A stretch of DNA of 5,117 nucleotides from assembly GCA_029263555.1 (NCBI GenBank), contig JAJUFW010000246.1:1-5117 (forward strand), in the 5' to 3' direction. This document shows positions 1 to 5,117 of this stretch, one piece after another (position 1 is the first letter of the stretch; the number at the start of each line of letters is the position of its first letter). The position numbers were made by a program, and so were the translations under genes. Source of the stretch: Alphaproteobacteria bacterium. GTDB taxonomy: Bacteria; Pseudomonadota; Alphaproteobacteria; DSM-16000; Inquilinaceae. The notes below the pieces were generated by a model. It did not search any database. It saw nothing but the letters and a program-made list of their open reading frames with translations, and was not told the origin of the DNA.

Positions 1-60
1 AGGAATCCGCATTACCTCGCCGTACACATCGCCGAGGCGAGCCGTCGGCACCACGACTAG
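1..60 (+). CDS. Possible 3' end of an unidentified gene (partial, enters from the left)
   Basis: Frame 1 is open from the window edge to a TAG stop at 58-60 and encodes 19 residues ending YLAVHIAEASRRHHD. Third codon positions are mostly G or C (about 15 of 19), as expected for a real gene in this genome. A strong stem-loop begins directly after the stop, which fits a gene end. The tail is too short to recognise a family, and an open frame of 19 codons can arise by chance in GC-rich DNA. The sequence to the left of the window would settle it. Confidence 0.35.
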   Translation, partial: RNPHYLAVHIAEASRRHHD

Positions 61-113
61 GACCGGGCGACGCCCCGCGACCGGCGTCGAGCCGGCTGCC
101 GGGGCGTCGGGTC
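61..113. terminator. Nested stem-loop between convergent gene ends
   Basis: A perfect 10-bp inverted repeat, CGACGCCCCG (68-77) and CGGGGCGTCG (100-109), encloses a second perfect 5-bp hairpin, CCGGC (81-85) and GCCGG (91-95), with loop GTCGA. GACC (61-64) and GGTC (110-113) can extend the outer stem across a 3-nt bulge. It lies between the stop of the possible plus-strand tail (58-60) and the stop of the minus-strand MFS gene (143-145), the usual place for a bidirectional terminator. No T-tract follows on either strand, so classical intrinsic termination is not shown. It could instead protect 3' ends of transcripts. Confidence 0.5.
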
Positions 114-142
114 CCAGTAAGGACATCCTTCGGCCGGGACGT

Positions 143-1408
143 TCAGCGCGCGGCCCTGCCCCGGCGCGGCCACGACCACCAGATCTGCCCGACGATGCCG
201 GCGGCCAGGATCGCCGCCATGGCGAGGTGATGGGCAACGGTAGCATCGTTACCGGTCGGCGCGATCGCGTCGACCAGCACGGCAATGCCGTTCTGCAGGA
301 GAAAGGCGCCGACAAAGCACAGGACGTTGAGCAGTGCCGACACGCGCCCAGCCAGTTCCGGCGGGAAGAACTGAGCGAGAACGGCATAGGGCAGGATCGT
401 CGCTGCGCCCAGGAAACCGGCCACCGCCCAGAGTGCCGCCCCGGCCAACCCCGTCGGCAGGAGCAGTAGGGCCAGCGTCGCGAGATACAGTACGTTGAGG
501 GCGGCAGCGATCCGGATCGGCCTGATGCCGAGCCGATCCGCCGATACGGTAAGCCATCCCATCATCACGGACCCGACGATCATGGCGAGCGCCATGGTCT
601 GCAGCGACGTGGTCACGCCCCCCGGGCCCATGCCGTCCACATCCGCAAGCCACTGCCCGGCCCAGAGGCTCTGATACGAGATGAAGCTGCTCTGCACCAC
701 GACGGTTGCCGGGGCGATGCGCCAGAACATCGGGTGTCGGACCAGATAGGCCATGCCGCGCAGCTGATCGCGTAAGCGGGAGTGCGGTCTCCCCGCGGTC
801 CGGGGCGCGTCGGGCGCAAGGAAGAAGAGATAGAGGGCAACGAGCGCCGTCGCCGCGGCCAGCAGCAGGAAGGTCTCGCGCCAGCCGATGAGATCGACGG
901 CGGCGCGAACCGGCGTCGTGCTGGTCAGGACCCCCAGCCCACCCGCCGCCATGATCAGGCCGTTCGCCAGCGGGATCTGCCGGGGCGGCCACCAATCGGC
1001 GTTATTCTTCATGCCGGCAACGAGGCAGGCGGAAACGCCGATCCCGATCAGCCCCCGGCCGATGGTGAGCCCGATCCAGGACTGGGCGAGTCCGAAGACG
1101 AGCGCCCCGAGCGCGGCGATCAGGAGGAGACCGGTGCCGATCCTGCGCGGGCCGAAGCGGTCGAGCAGCAGCCCGACCGGAATCTGCATGGCGGCGAAGG
1201 TGATGAGGTAGGCACTGGTGACGATGCCGAGACCCAAGGCGTCGATCCCCGTCGAGGCCCGCAGGTCGTCCCCGATGACGGCGTTGACGCCACGGTAGAG
1301 ATAGGAGAGGAAATAGCCGAGTGCATACGGCACGAAGGCCGTCAGCAGAAAGCGCGTGAGGCTGCGTCGGATGGGTTCGGGCTCGGCGGCCGCGGCCGTG
1401 TCTCTCAT
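143..1408 (-). CDS. MFS transporter, 12 predicted membrane segments, substrate unknown
   Basis: This encodes a 421-residue inner-membrane secondary transporter of the major facilitator superfamily. The length is normal for the 12-helix type. The loop-2/3 signature (motif A) is visible as GLLLDRFGPRR at about residues 79-89. The first helix, about 21-46, carries the polar stretch SYLYRGVNAVI. A hydrophilic central loop at about 199-225 separates the two six-helix halves. The C-terminal half contains FFPPELAGRVSALLN (about 347-361) and ends in a short basic tail. The ATG at 1406-1408 is the only ATG in this frame before an upstream stop at 1493-1495. No good Shine-Dalgarno sequence precedes it (the bases just upstream read CCTCCCCGCC), so initiation may be weak or leaderless. 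The gene is transcribed away from the DMT transporter and towards the stem-loop at 61-113. General MFS membership is certain. The substrate and the direction of transport cannot be read from the sequence. Confidence 0.93.
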   Translation of the reverse strand: MRDTAAAAEPEPIRRSLTRFLLTAFVPYALGYFLSYLYRGVNAVIGDDLRASTGIDALGLGIVTSAYLITFAAMQIPVGLLLDRFGPRRIGTGLLLIAALGALVFGLAQSWIGLTIGRGLIGIGVSACLVAGMKNNADWWPPRQIPLANGLIMAAGGLGVLTSTTPVRAAVDLIGWRETFLLLAAATALVALYLFFLAPDAPRTAGRPHSRLRDQLRGMAYLVRHPMFWRIAPATVVVQSSFISYQSLWAGQWLADVDGMGPGGVTTSLQTMALAMIVGSVMMGWLTVSADRLGIRPIRIAAALNVLYLATLALLLLPTGLAGAALWAVAGFLGAATILPYAVLAQFFPPELAGRVSALLNVLCFVGAFLLQNGIAVLVDAIAPTGNDATVAHHLAMAAILAAGIVGQIWWSWPRRGRAAR

Positions 1409-1649
1409 GGCGGGGAGGTCAACAGGAAGCCAGTACCGGGATGCGCCGGCCGCGGTCCATCTGCCGGGCCGACGCTGCCATCGGAATAGGCTTTATCCGA
1501 CACGCCGTCCATAACGTTCGCACATTCGGGGATGCCCTTCGCGGAAGAATGATGCCGGATCGGCGTCGGCCGCTTCCGCGACGGCACGATCACACCACAC
1601 CCGCCCCGGGGCCGTCATCCCGATACGCACCGAGCTGCAAGGAGAGGCA
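1409..1649. promoter_or_regulatory. Divergent intergenic region between MFS and DMT transporter genes
   Basis: This 241-bp gap separates two divergently transcribed transporter genes and must hold the promoters of both, unless the MFS gene is leaderless. A less GC-rich patch at about 1479-1525, around AATAGGCTTTATCC and CCATAACGTTCGCAC, is the most likely place for promoter elements. I could not find a convincing -35/-10 pair on either strand. Short open frames cross the region, but none has a good ribosome site or a recognisable product. Confidence 0.4.
1639..1644 (+). promoter_or_regulatory. Ribosome binding site of the DMT gene, ambiguous start
   Basis: AAGGAG is a near-perfect Shine-Dalgarno core. 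Its distance is 5 nt to TTG (1650-1652) and 11 nt to ATG (1656-1658). Both starts are in frame and differ by two residues, so the choice does not change the functional call. Confidence 0.6.
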
Positions 1650-2558
1650 TTGGAGATGACCACCCGAATGGAGTCGGCGAGCCGCCCAGAGGCGACCGGT
1701 CCGGGGATTGCCCTGATGCTTCTCGGCGTGCTGTTGTTCACGGTCAACGATGCCCTGGGGAAGTGGCTGGTGGCCGACTACGCCGTCGGTCAGCTGCTTC
1801 TGTTGCGGAGCATCGTGGCGCTGGCGGTGCTGGCGCCAATGATCTGGCGGTCCGGGCTCCGGCGGACACTGCGGGTCGAACAGCCGGCTCTCCACGTGCT
1901 GCGCGTCGCCCTGATCGTCCTCGAGGTCGCGGCCTTCTATTGGGCCGTTCGACACCTGCCGCTGGCGGACGTAGTCACCTTCTACATGGCGACGCCCCTG
2001 TTCGTGACGGCGCTTTCGGTGCCGCTGCTGGGCGAATATGTCGGCCCGCGGCGCTGGGCGGCGGTGATCGTTGGCTTCGGCGGGGTCATCATGATCCTTC
2101 AGCCGAGCGGCGAGGCGCTGAGCCTGCCGGCACTGATCGCGCTTGCCGGCAGCATCCTTTTCGCCCTCATCATGATCGTCACACGCCGGTTGCGGGCGAC
2201 CGGCGACCTGACCCTGATCTCCTGGCAGACAACCGGCGTCCTGCTGGCCGGGGCGGCCACCGTGCCCTTTGCCTGGGTCCCGCCGACACCGACCGATCTC
2301 GTGCTGCTCGGTTCGCTCGGCTTCGTGGCGACGGCCGGGCACATGTGCGTGAACCGGTCGTTGAGGCTGGCCCCCGCGGTGGTCGTCGTGCCCTTCCAGT
2401 ATACGGGCATCGTCTGGGCCGTGATCATGGGCTTCATCGTCTTCGGCGACGTGCCGGGGCCGGTGATGACCACGGGCGCCTGCCTCATCATCGCGAGCGG
2501 GCTCTACGTCTTCTACCGGGAACAGGCGATCGGCAGGCGCGGTCGCGCGAAAGATTGA
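1650..2558 (+). CDS. EamA/DMT-family transporter (drug/metabolite transporter superfamily)
   Basis: This encodes a 302-residue inner-membrane protein with the two tandem EamA repeats typical of the 10-helix DMT superfamily, at about residues 19-150 and 160-289. Family hallmarks are visible at the end of each repeat. The first has ALIVLEVAAFYWAVRHLPLADVVTFYMATPLFV-like sequence running into a GEYVGPRRWAAVIVGFGGV segment. The second has SLRLAPAVVVVPFQYTGIVWA followed by FGDVPGPVMTTGACLIIASG. Such proteins usually export metabolites, amino acids or drugs; no substrate can be assigned. AAGGAG at 1639-1644 lies 5 nt from a TTG (1650) and 11 nt from an ATG (1656). The TTG start is given here, but ATG at 1656, giving 300 residues, is equally possible. 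A short basic tail (GRRGRAKD) ends the protein. The gene is divergent from the MFS gene and is followed after 102 bp by the kup remnant. Confidence 0.93.
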   Translation: MEMTTRMESASRPEATGPGIALMLLGVLLFTVNDALGKWLVADYAVGQLLLLRSIVALAVLAPMIWRSGLRRTLRVEQPALHVLRVALIVLEVAAFYWAVRHLPLADVVTFYMATPLFVTALSVPLLGEYVGPRRWAAVIVGFGGVIMILQPSGEALSLPALIALAGSILFALIMIVTRRLRATGDLTLISWQTTGVLLAGAATVPFAWVPPTPTDLVLLGSLGFVATAGHMCVNRSLRLAPAVVVVPFQYTGIVWAVIMGFIVFGDVPGPVMTTGACLIIASGLYVFYREQAIGRRGRAKD

Positions 2559-2580
2559 CCTGAAGAAATTCGCAGGCCGG

Positions 2581-2595
2581 CATGGCCTCGCCATG
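2581..2595 (+). terminator. Small hairpin downstream of the DMT gene
   Basis: CATGGC (2581-2586) and GCCATG (2590-2595) form a perfect 6-bp stem with a 3-nt loop, 22 bp after the DMT stop. Only the short, imperfect pyrimidine stretch GTCTTCC follows, so this is at best a weak terminator. It may equally be chance. Confidence 0.25.
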
Positions 2596-2660
2596 GTCTT
2601 CCATCGTTCCTGCCCGGGGCACCCGCGTCGGAAACCCCGTTCTTATCGGGAGTGGGATCG

Positions 2661-3976
2661 GTGACGGCGGCGAACATGCAGCACGGAACCGGCCTTGGCG
2701 TTCCCGGGAACGGGACTCCGGCCCTGATGCTGGGGGCGATCGGCGTCGTCTATGGCGACAGCGGCACGAGCCCGCTCTAAACCATGCGCCAGGCGTTCGG
2801 CGAGACCGGCAGGATCGAGATGGGCATCGAGCCGGTGCTCGGCGTGCTCTCGGTGGTGTTCTGGTCGCCCGGCATTCTCGTTATCCTGAAATATCTGGCC
2901 TTGGTCATGAGGGCCGACAATCACGGCGAGGGCGGCGTCCTCTCTCTCGTGTTGCTGCTGCTGAACCGCGTCCACCTGGCTTCCACGCACCGCTCCCTGG
3001 TGATCGCGTTGGCGATGACGGGATTGGCGCTGTTCTACGGGGACGGGCTGATCACTCCGGCGATATCGGTCCTGAGCGCGGTCGAAGGGCTGGAGATCGC
3101 AATGCCCGGACTATCCAGCGCCGCGGTGCCGATCTCGCTTACCCTCCTGATCGGGCTTTTCGCGCTTCAGCATCGCGGGACCTTCAAGGTAGGCCGACTG
3201 TTTCGTCCGGTCATGTGCGTCTGGTTCGCCTCGATCGGCGCGATGGGCTTCCTGCAGATTCTGCGGGAGCCCGCGGTCCTTGCCGCCCTGGACCCGATCC
3301 ATGCCGTCCTGCTCTTCGCGGCCGAAGGCTTCGGCGCCTTCGTCGTCCTGGGCGCCGTCGTGCTGGCGATCACCGGCGCAGAGGCCCTCTATGCCGACAT
3401 GGGCATTTCGGCCGTCGACCCCTCCGCCTTGCCTGGTCCTGGTTCGTCCTTCCGATGCTGCTGCTCAACTATCTGGGACAAGGCGCGCTGCTGATCGAGC
3501 GGCCGGGCCCGGTCGCCAACCCCTTCTATCTTATGGTGCCCTCCTGGACGCTCTATCCCTTGCTGCTCCTCGCCACTTCGGCGACCGTGATCGCCTCGCA
3601 GACAGGTCCTGCACGAGCGGGTCGTCCAGATGAAGGTTTTAACAGACGACATGCCGCGCGTGCCGGATGCGCGGCGCGTCGAGGTCCAGCGGCTGGGCAA
3701 GAGCTTCTCCACGGTGCATGCCCGCTACGGGTTCATGGAACGCCCGGACGTGCCGAAGGCGCTGGAGGACTGCCGGAAATACGGCCTGGCGATCGATCTC
3801 ATGGAGGCCTCCTTCTTCCTTTCGCGCGAAACGCTCTTGTCTCGAGCCGCCCGGGCCTGCCCCCGTGGCGCACGAAAATCTTCATTGCGATGTCCGCGAC
3901 CGCGCTCGACGCCACCAGCTTCTTCTGCCTGCCGCCGGTCCGGGTCGTCGAGATGGGCACCCAGATCGAGCTCTGA
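2661..3976 (+). pseudogene. kup: Decayed kup (KUP/HAK/KT family low-affinity K+ uptake protein)
   Basis: Intact Kup proteins are about 620-640-residue inner-membrane K+ (probably K+/H+ symport) transporters; here the family sequence is recognisable but split over two frames. It starts at GTG 2661 (GGGAG at 2648-2652; another in-frame GTG at 2652). The signature normally read as GVVYGDIGTSPLY is GVVYGDSGTSPL followed by TAA at 2778-2780. Reading resumes in the same frame through NHGEGGVLSL, FYGDGLITPAISVLSA and TGAEALYADMG to about 3403. A one-base loss there moves the match to frame 2 (HFGRRPLRLAW to SATVIASQ, ending 3601). About 190-200 residues are then missing, and sequence continues in frame 3 as VLHERVVQMKV to SFFLSRETL. 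A second frameshift near 3837 returns to frame 2 for SSRPGLPPW to the normal C-terminus RVVEMGTQIEL, stop 3974-3976. The 1316 bp represent about 437 codons. A 236-codon frame restarting at ATG 2784 remains open but lacks the N-terminal signature and everything beyond the frameshift, so it is unlikely to work. Confidence 0.93.
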
Positions 3977-4045
3977 AGCCGGCAGCCCGCCCGACCGCAG
4001 AGGCTTTAGGAAGGCCCGATCGTTGGGGGGCCCAGGGGCGAAAAA

Positions 4046-4076
4046 CAGAAACCTTGAGACGACTCCGACGTTTCTG
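4046..4076. repeat. 7-bp inverted repeat upstream of the NepR-like gene
   Basis: CAGAAAC (4046-4052) and GTTTCTG (4070-4076) are perfect inverted copies separated by 17 bp. Centre-to-centre spacing is 24 bp, a little over two helical turns, which would suit a dimeric regulator, or a weak stem-loop in RNA. The arms coincide with the two boxes of the promoter candidate. Confidence 0.45.
4048..4072 (+). promoter_or_regulatory. Candidate EcfG-type (general stress sigma) promoter
   Basis: GAAAC (4048-4052), 16 nt, then CGTT (4069-4072) matches the alphaproteobacterial EcfG consensus GGAAC-N16/17-CGTT with one mismatch in the -35 element. Transcription would start near 4079-4080, leaving about 22 nt of leader with a ribosome site before ATG 4102. 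Known nepR genes are often controlled by the sigma factor they inhibit, so the location is apt. The mismatch falls in a well-conserved position, and the two boxes are also part of an inverted repeat, so the match could be a by-product of that symmetry. Confidence 0.35.
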
Positions 4077-4091
4077 GCGGAAACCTTGAGA
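4048..4091 (+). repeat. 12-nt direct repeat upstream of the NepR-like gene
   Basis: GAAACCTTGAGA occurs at 4048-4059 and again at 4080-4091, a period of 32 bp. The first copy covers the candidate -35 box; the second runs into the ribosome binding site. It could be a duplicated protein-binding site or the trace of a small tandem duplication that has since diverged. Confidence 0.55.
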
Positions 4092-4101
4092 GGCGGAAAG
4101 T

Positions 4102-4290
4102 ATGGCTATCCCCGAGCAGGAGACCGCCGATCCACGGGACGACGCGCTGGCGCGACATCTCCACCGGACCTTCGACGACGTCCTTGAGACCGAAATGCCG
4201 CCGAAGCTTGTCGCGCTCGGAAAGCTGGTCGAACAGCTGGAAGCGGAGCGCCAGCCGGGCCGCAAGGGACGCGCAGGCATCGCCCGCTGA
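4102..4290 (+). CDS. NepR-like small anti-sigma factor (general stress response), divergent
   Basis: This encodes a 62-residue soluble acidic protein. Residues about 15-49 (ALARHLHRTFDDVLETEMPP, then KLVALGKLVEQLEAE) resemble the NepR core, normally written as a G-x-x-LR-x-x-Y-x-x-V-x-x-E-x-VP helix followed by DRF-x-x-LL-x-x-LE. Helix one, the acidic turn, the proline and the second helix ending in QLE are present. The usual PDRF is PPKL, and the second helix has about three extra residues. In the known system NepR sequesters the sigma factor EcfG until phosphorylated PhyR binds NepR. The start is supported by GAGAGG at 4088-4093, 8 nt from the ATG. No phyR, ecfG or histidine kinase gene is in the window, so this would be an orphan or paralogue. 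The short basic tail (GRKGRAGIAR) is unremarkable. The alternative is an unrelated two-helix small protein; the gene itself is well supported, the family less so. Confidence 0.55.
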   Translation: MAIPEQETADPRDDALARHLHRTFDDVLETEMPPKLVALGKLVEQLEAERQPGRKGRAGIAR

Positions 4291-4295
4291 ACGGA

Positions 4296-4316
4296 GGGGC
4301 TCAATCCTTGGGCCCT
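4296..4316. terminator. Short hairpin between convergent genes
   Basis: GGGGCTCAA (4296-4304) can pair with TTGGGCCCT (4308-4316) over nine positions, including two G-T wobbles on the plus strand, with loop TCC. It fills most of the 27-bp gap between the stops of the NepR-like gene and the minus-strand chalcone-isomerase-like gene. It has no T-tract on either side, so bidirectional termination is an inference from position. Confidence 0.35.
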
Positions 4317-4317
4317 A

Positions 4318-4887
4318 TCAGGAACAGCCCCCGCGGAGAAGCCGCTCCTTGAGATCCGCAGAAACGGGGTTGGGGCCGATCCAGAGATTCATCATGGCCT
4401 GCATCAGATCCCAGCCGGGAAGCTGGCGGATCGGCTGGTCGTTCAGCGTGACCAGCGTCCCGGCCTGCGGGTCATAGGCGATGACGACGGCATCTCCCTT
4501 CTGGATCCCGCGATAGAAGGATTCGACGGCCTGCACCAGATCGGGGGTGAGCGTGCCCTCAAGGCGGCGAAGCCAGTCGCTGGGGAGCGCGTCGGGCATG
4601 CGGCCGCCATAGACGATGTCCAGCCGGACCGCCTGGCTCAAGCCGGGATCGCCGATGACCCAGGGCCCCGGCCCGGTGTCGCCGGTATAGAGGGAGACGA
4701 CGTAGAGGTCGGCCCAGAGCCGCTGCCGGACGCCGCAGCCGACGAGGGACATCGCCTGCCCGAAGGGGGCGATGCTTGCCGGCAGCCGAACCCCGGCCAC
4801 CACCGGGTCCGCGACCGTCGCCCCGACCGGCATATGCCACCCCATGATCACGGCACAGAGAAGCAGGCAGATGCCGATACGCTTCAT
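4318..4887 (-). CDS. Exported chalcone-isomerase-like domain protein
   Basis: This encodes a 189-residue protein with an N-terminal Sec signal peptide: basic start MKR, hydrophobic core to about residue 16, and a likely cleavage after VGA at residue 23. The mature part (about 29-186) matches the bacterial chalcone-isomerase-like family. It begins with GVRLPASIAPFGQAMSLVGCG, and RQRLWADLYVVSLYTGD follows. The central part has the SFYRGIQKGDAVVIAYDP turn. Near the end are TLVTLNDQPIRQLPGWDLMQAM and LWIGPNPVSADLKERLL. Bacterial members share the plant enzyme's fold but generally lack a demonstrated isomerase reaction; no catalytic role is claimed. Two cysteines of the mature protein, residue 51 and residue 188 (next to last), could form a disulfide in the periplasm. 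The ATG at 4885-4887 is preceded by a purine-rich leader with GGGAGG at 4892-4897 and AGGAGG at 4889-4894. The gene stands alone and converges on the NepR-like gene. Confidence 0.88.
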   Translation of the reverse strand: MKRIGICLLLCAVIMGWHMPVGATVADPVVAGVRLPASIAPFGQAMSLVGCGVRQRLWADLYVVSLYTGDTGPGPWVIGDPGLSQAVRLDIVYGGRMPDALPSDWLRRLEGTLTPDLVQAVESFYRGIQKGDAVVIAYDPQAGTLVTLNDQPIRQLPGWDLMQAMMNLWIGPNPVSADLKERLLRGGCS

Positions 4888-4904
4888 TCCTCCTCCCTCC
4901 CCCG
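4888..4904 (-). promoter_or_regulatory. Purine-rich ribosome binding region of the chalcone-isomerase-like gene
   Basis: Read on the minus strand, the 17 nt before the ATG are almost all purines and hold overlapping Shine-Dalgarno cores. AGGAGG lies 1 nt from the start (too close) and GGGAGG 4 nt away, with GGGGGAG 10 nt away. This supports ATG 4887 as the true start. Confidence 0.65.
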
Positions 4905-4929
4905 TGGGATCGCTTTTCGCTCCCCCGAA

Positions 4930-4956
4930 GATCTACGGTGAGTGATTAACGCGCAA
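4930..4956 (-). promoter_or_regulatory. Weak promoter candidate of the chalcone-isomerase-like gene
   Basis: On the minus strand TTGCGC (4956-4951) and TAGATC (4935-4930) are separated by 15 bp, in the only A/T-richer patch upstream of the gene (about 4925-4975). The spacer is short and the -10 box poor, so this is only the best available guess. The rest of the upstream region to 5117 shows no feature I can support. Confidence 0.2.
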
Positions 4957-5117
4957 AAACCGAAATTGAACATTGGCCCGGATCTTCGGACCGTCTGCCG
5001 CTTTCCCGAAGAGGCGCCAGGCGCGGGAATGTGAACAGGGAAACGAGATCCGGCCCCCTCGTCGTCAGGCGGCAACGGGCCGGCATCGGGCCAACGACCA
5101 ATCTCGAAAGCCGTGTC

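Larger units (their letters stand above)
3977..4101 (+). promoter_or_regulatory. Intergenic leader of the NepR-like gene
   Basis: This 125-bp stretch separates the kup remnant from the NepR-like gene. Its left part is GC-rich with a GGGGGGCCC run at 4025-4033 and shows no clear terminator for kup. Its right part, from about 4041, is A-richer and holds the EcfG-like promoter candidate, a 12-nt direct repeat, a 7-bp inverted repeat and the ribosome site GAGAGGCGG (4088-4096) ahead of ATG 4102. Confidence 0.45.

Noticed and set aside
782..1489. A 235-codon open frame on the plus strand opposite the MFS gene
   Set aside because: It has the same antisense character, rich in R, G, E, D and P with no domain. 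The MFS frame on the other strand is unambiguous.
1590..2594. A 334-codon open frame on the minus strand opposite the DMT gene
   Set aside because: Its product is a low-complexity run of charged residues, H, Q and G, typical of an antisense reading of GC-rich membrane-protein codons. The plus-strand frame has a clear family match.
2582..3976. A 464-codon plus-strand frame read as one protein
   Set aside because: Only parts of it (about 3404-3601 and 3839-3976) match Kup. The rest is an out-of-frame reading of kup sequence, so it is a consequence of the frameshifts and not a gene.
4025..4040. G-rich run with GGGCCC as a possible kup terminator
   Set aside because: It is a palindromic hexamer only; no stem long enough to be stable and no T-tract.
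3630..4187. A 185-codon frame covering the Kup C-terminal domain
   Set aside because: The family match stops near 3836, and the remainder is out-of-frame sequence running past the true end of kup. It is part of the pseudogene.
4884..5117. Minus-strand frame open from the right edge and ending just at the start of the chalcone-isomerase-like gene
   Set aside because: The product is rich in R, G, P and S with no recognisable motif. It would end in the purine-rich ribosome site (REEE), and the A/T-richer patch inside it looks like promoter DNA. A gene tail entering from the right is not excluded but not supported.
5031..5117. Plus-strand GTG start running off the right edge
   Set aside because: It has no ribosome binding site and no recognisable product in the 29 visible codons.

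Overview
The window looks like chromosomal DNA of a high-GC alphaproteobacterium. The composition is uniformly GC-rich, codons mostly end in G or C, and one small gene resembles NepR, an anti-sigma factor of the general stress response that is restricted to Alphaproteobacteria. No rRNA, tRNA, CRISPR array, insertion sequence or phage gene was seen, and I cannot name a genus.

Layout. Bases 1-60 hold what may be the last 19 codons of a plus-strand gene entering from the left. It is followed by a strong nested stem-loop (61-113). The loop sits between that tail and the 3' end of a minus-strand major facilitator superfamily (MFS) transporter (143-1408). A 241-bp divergent intergenic region separates the MFS gene from a plus-strand EamA/DMT-family inner-membrane transporter (1650-2558). 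About 100 bp downstream lies a clearly decayed kup potassium-uptake gene (2661-3976). It carries a nonsense codon in its N-terminal signature motif, two frameshifts and an internal deletion of roughly 190-200 codons. Next comes a 62-codon NepR-like gene (4102-4290). Its short leader contains an EcfG-like promoter candidate, a 12-nt direct repeat and an overlapping inverted repeat. The last gene, on the minus strand (4318-4887), encodes an exported chalcone-isomerase-like protein and converges on the NepR-like gene across a 27-bp gap holding a small hairpin. Bases 4888-5117 are the upstream region of that gene, with no further gene I can support.

How the genes work together. There is no evident pathway: two transporters of unknown substrate, a dead potassium transporter, a possible stress regulator and an exported protein of unknown function. 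I see no undescribed multi-gene system. The two points most worth following are the multi-lesion kup pseudogene and the orphan NepR-like gene, which has no phyR or ecfG partner inside the window but may have a stress-sigma promoter of its own.
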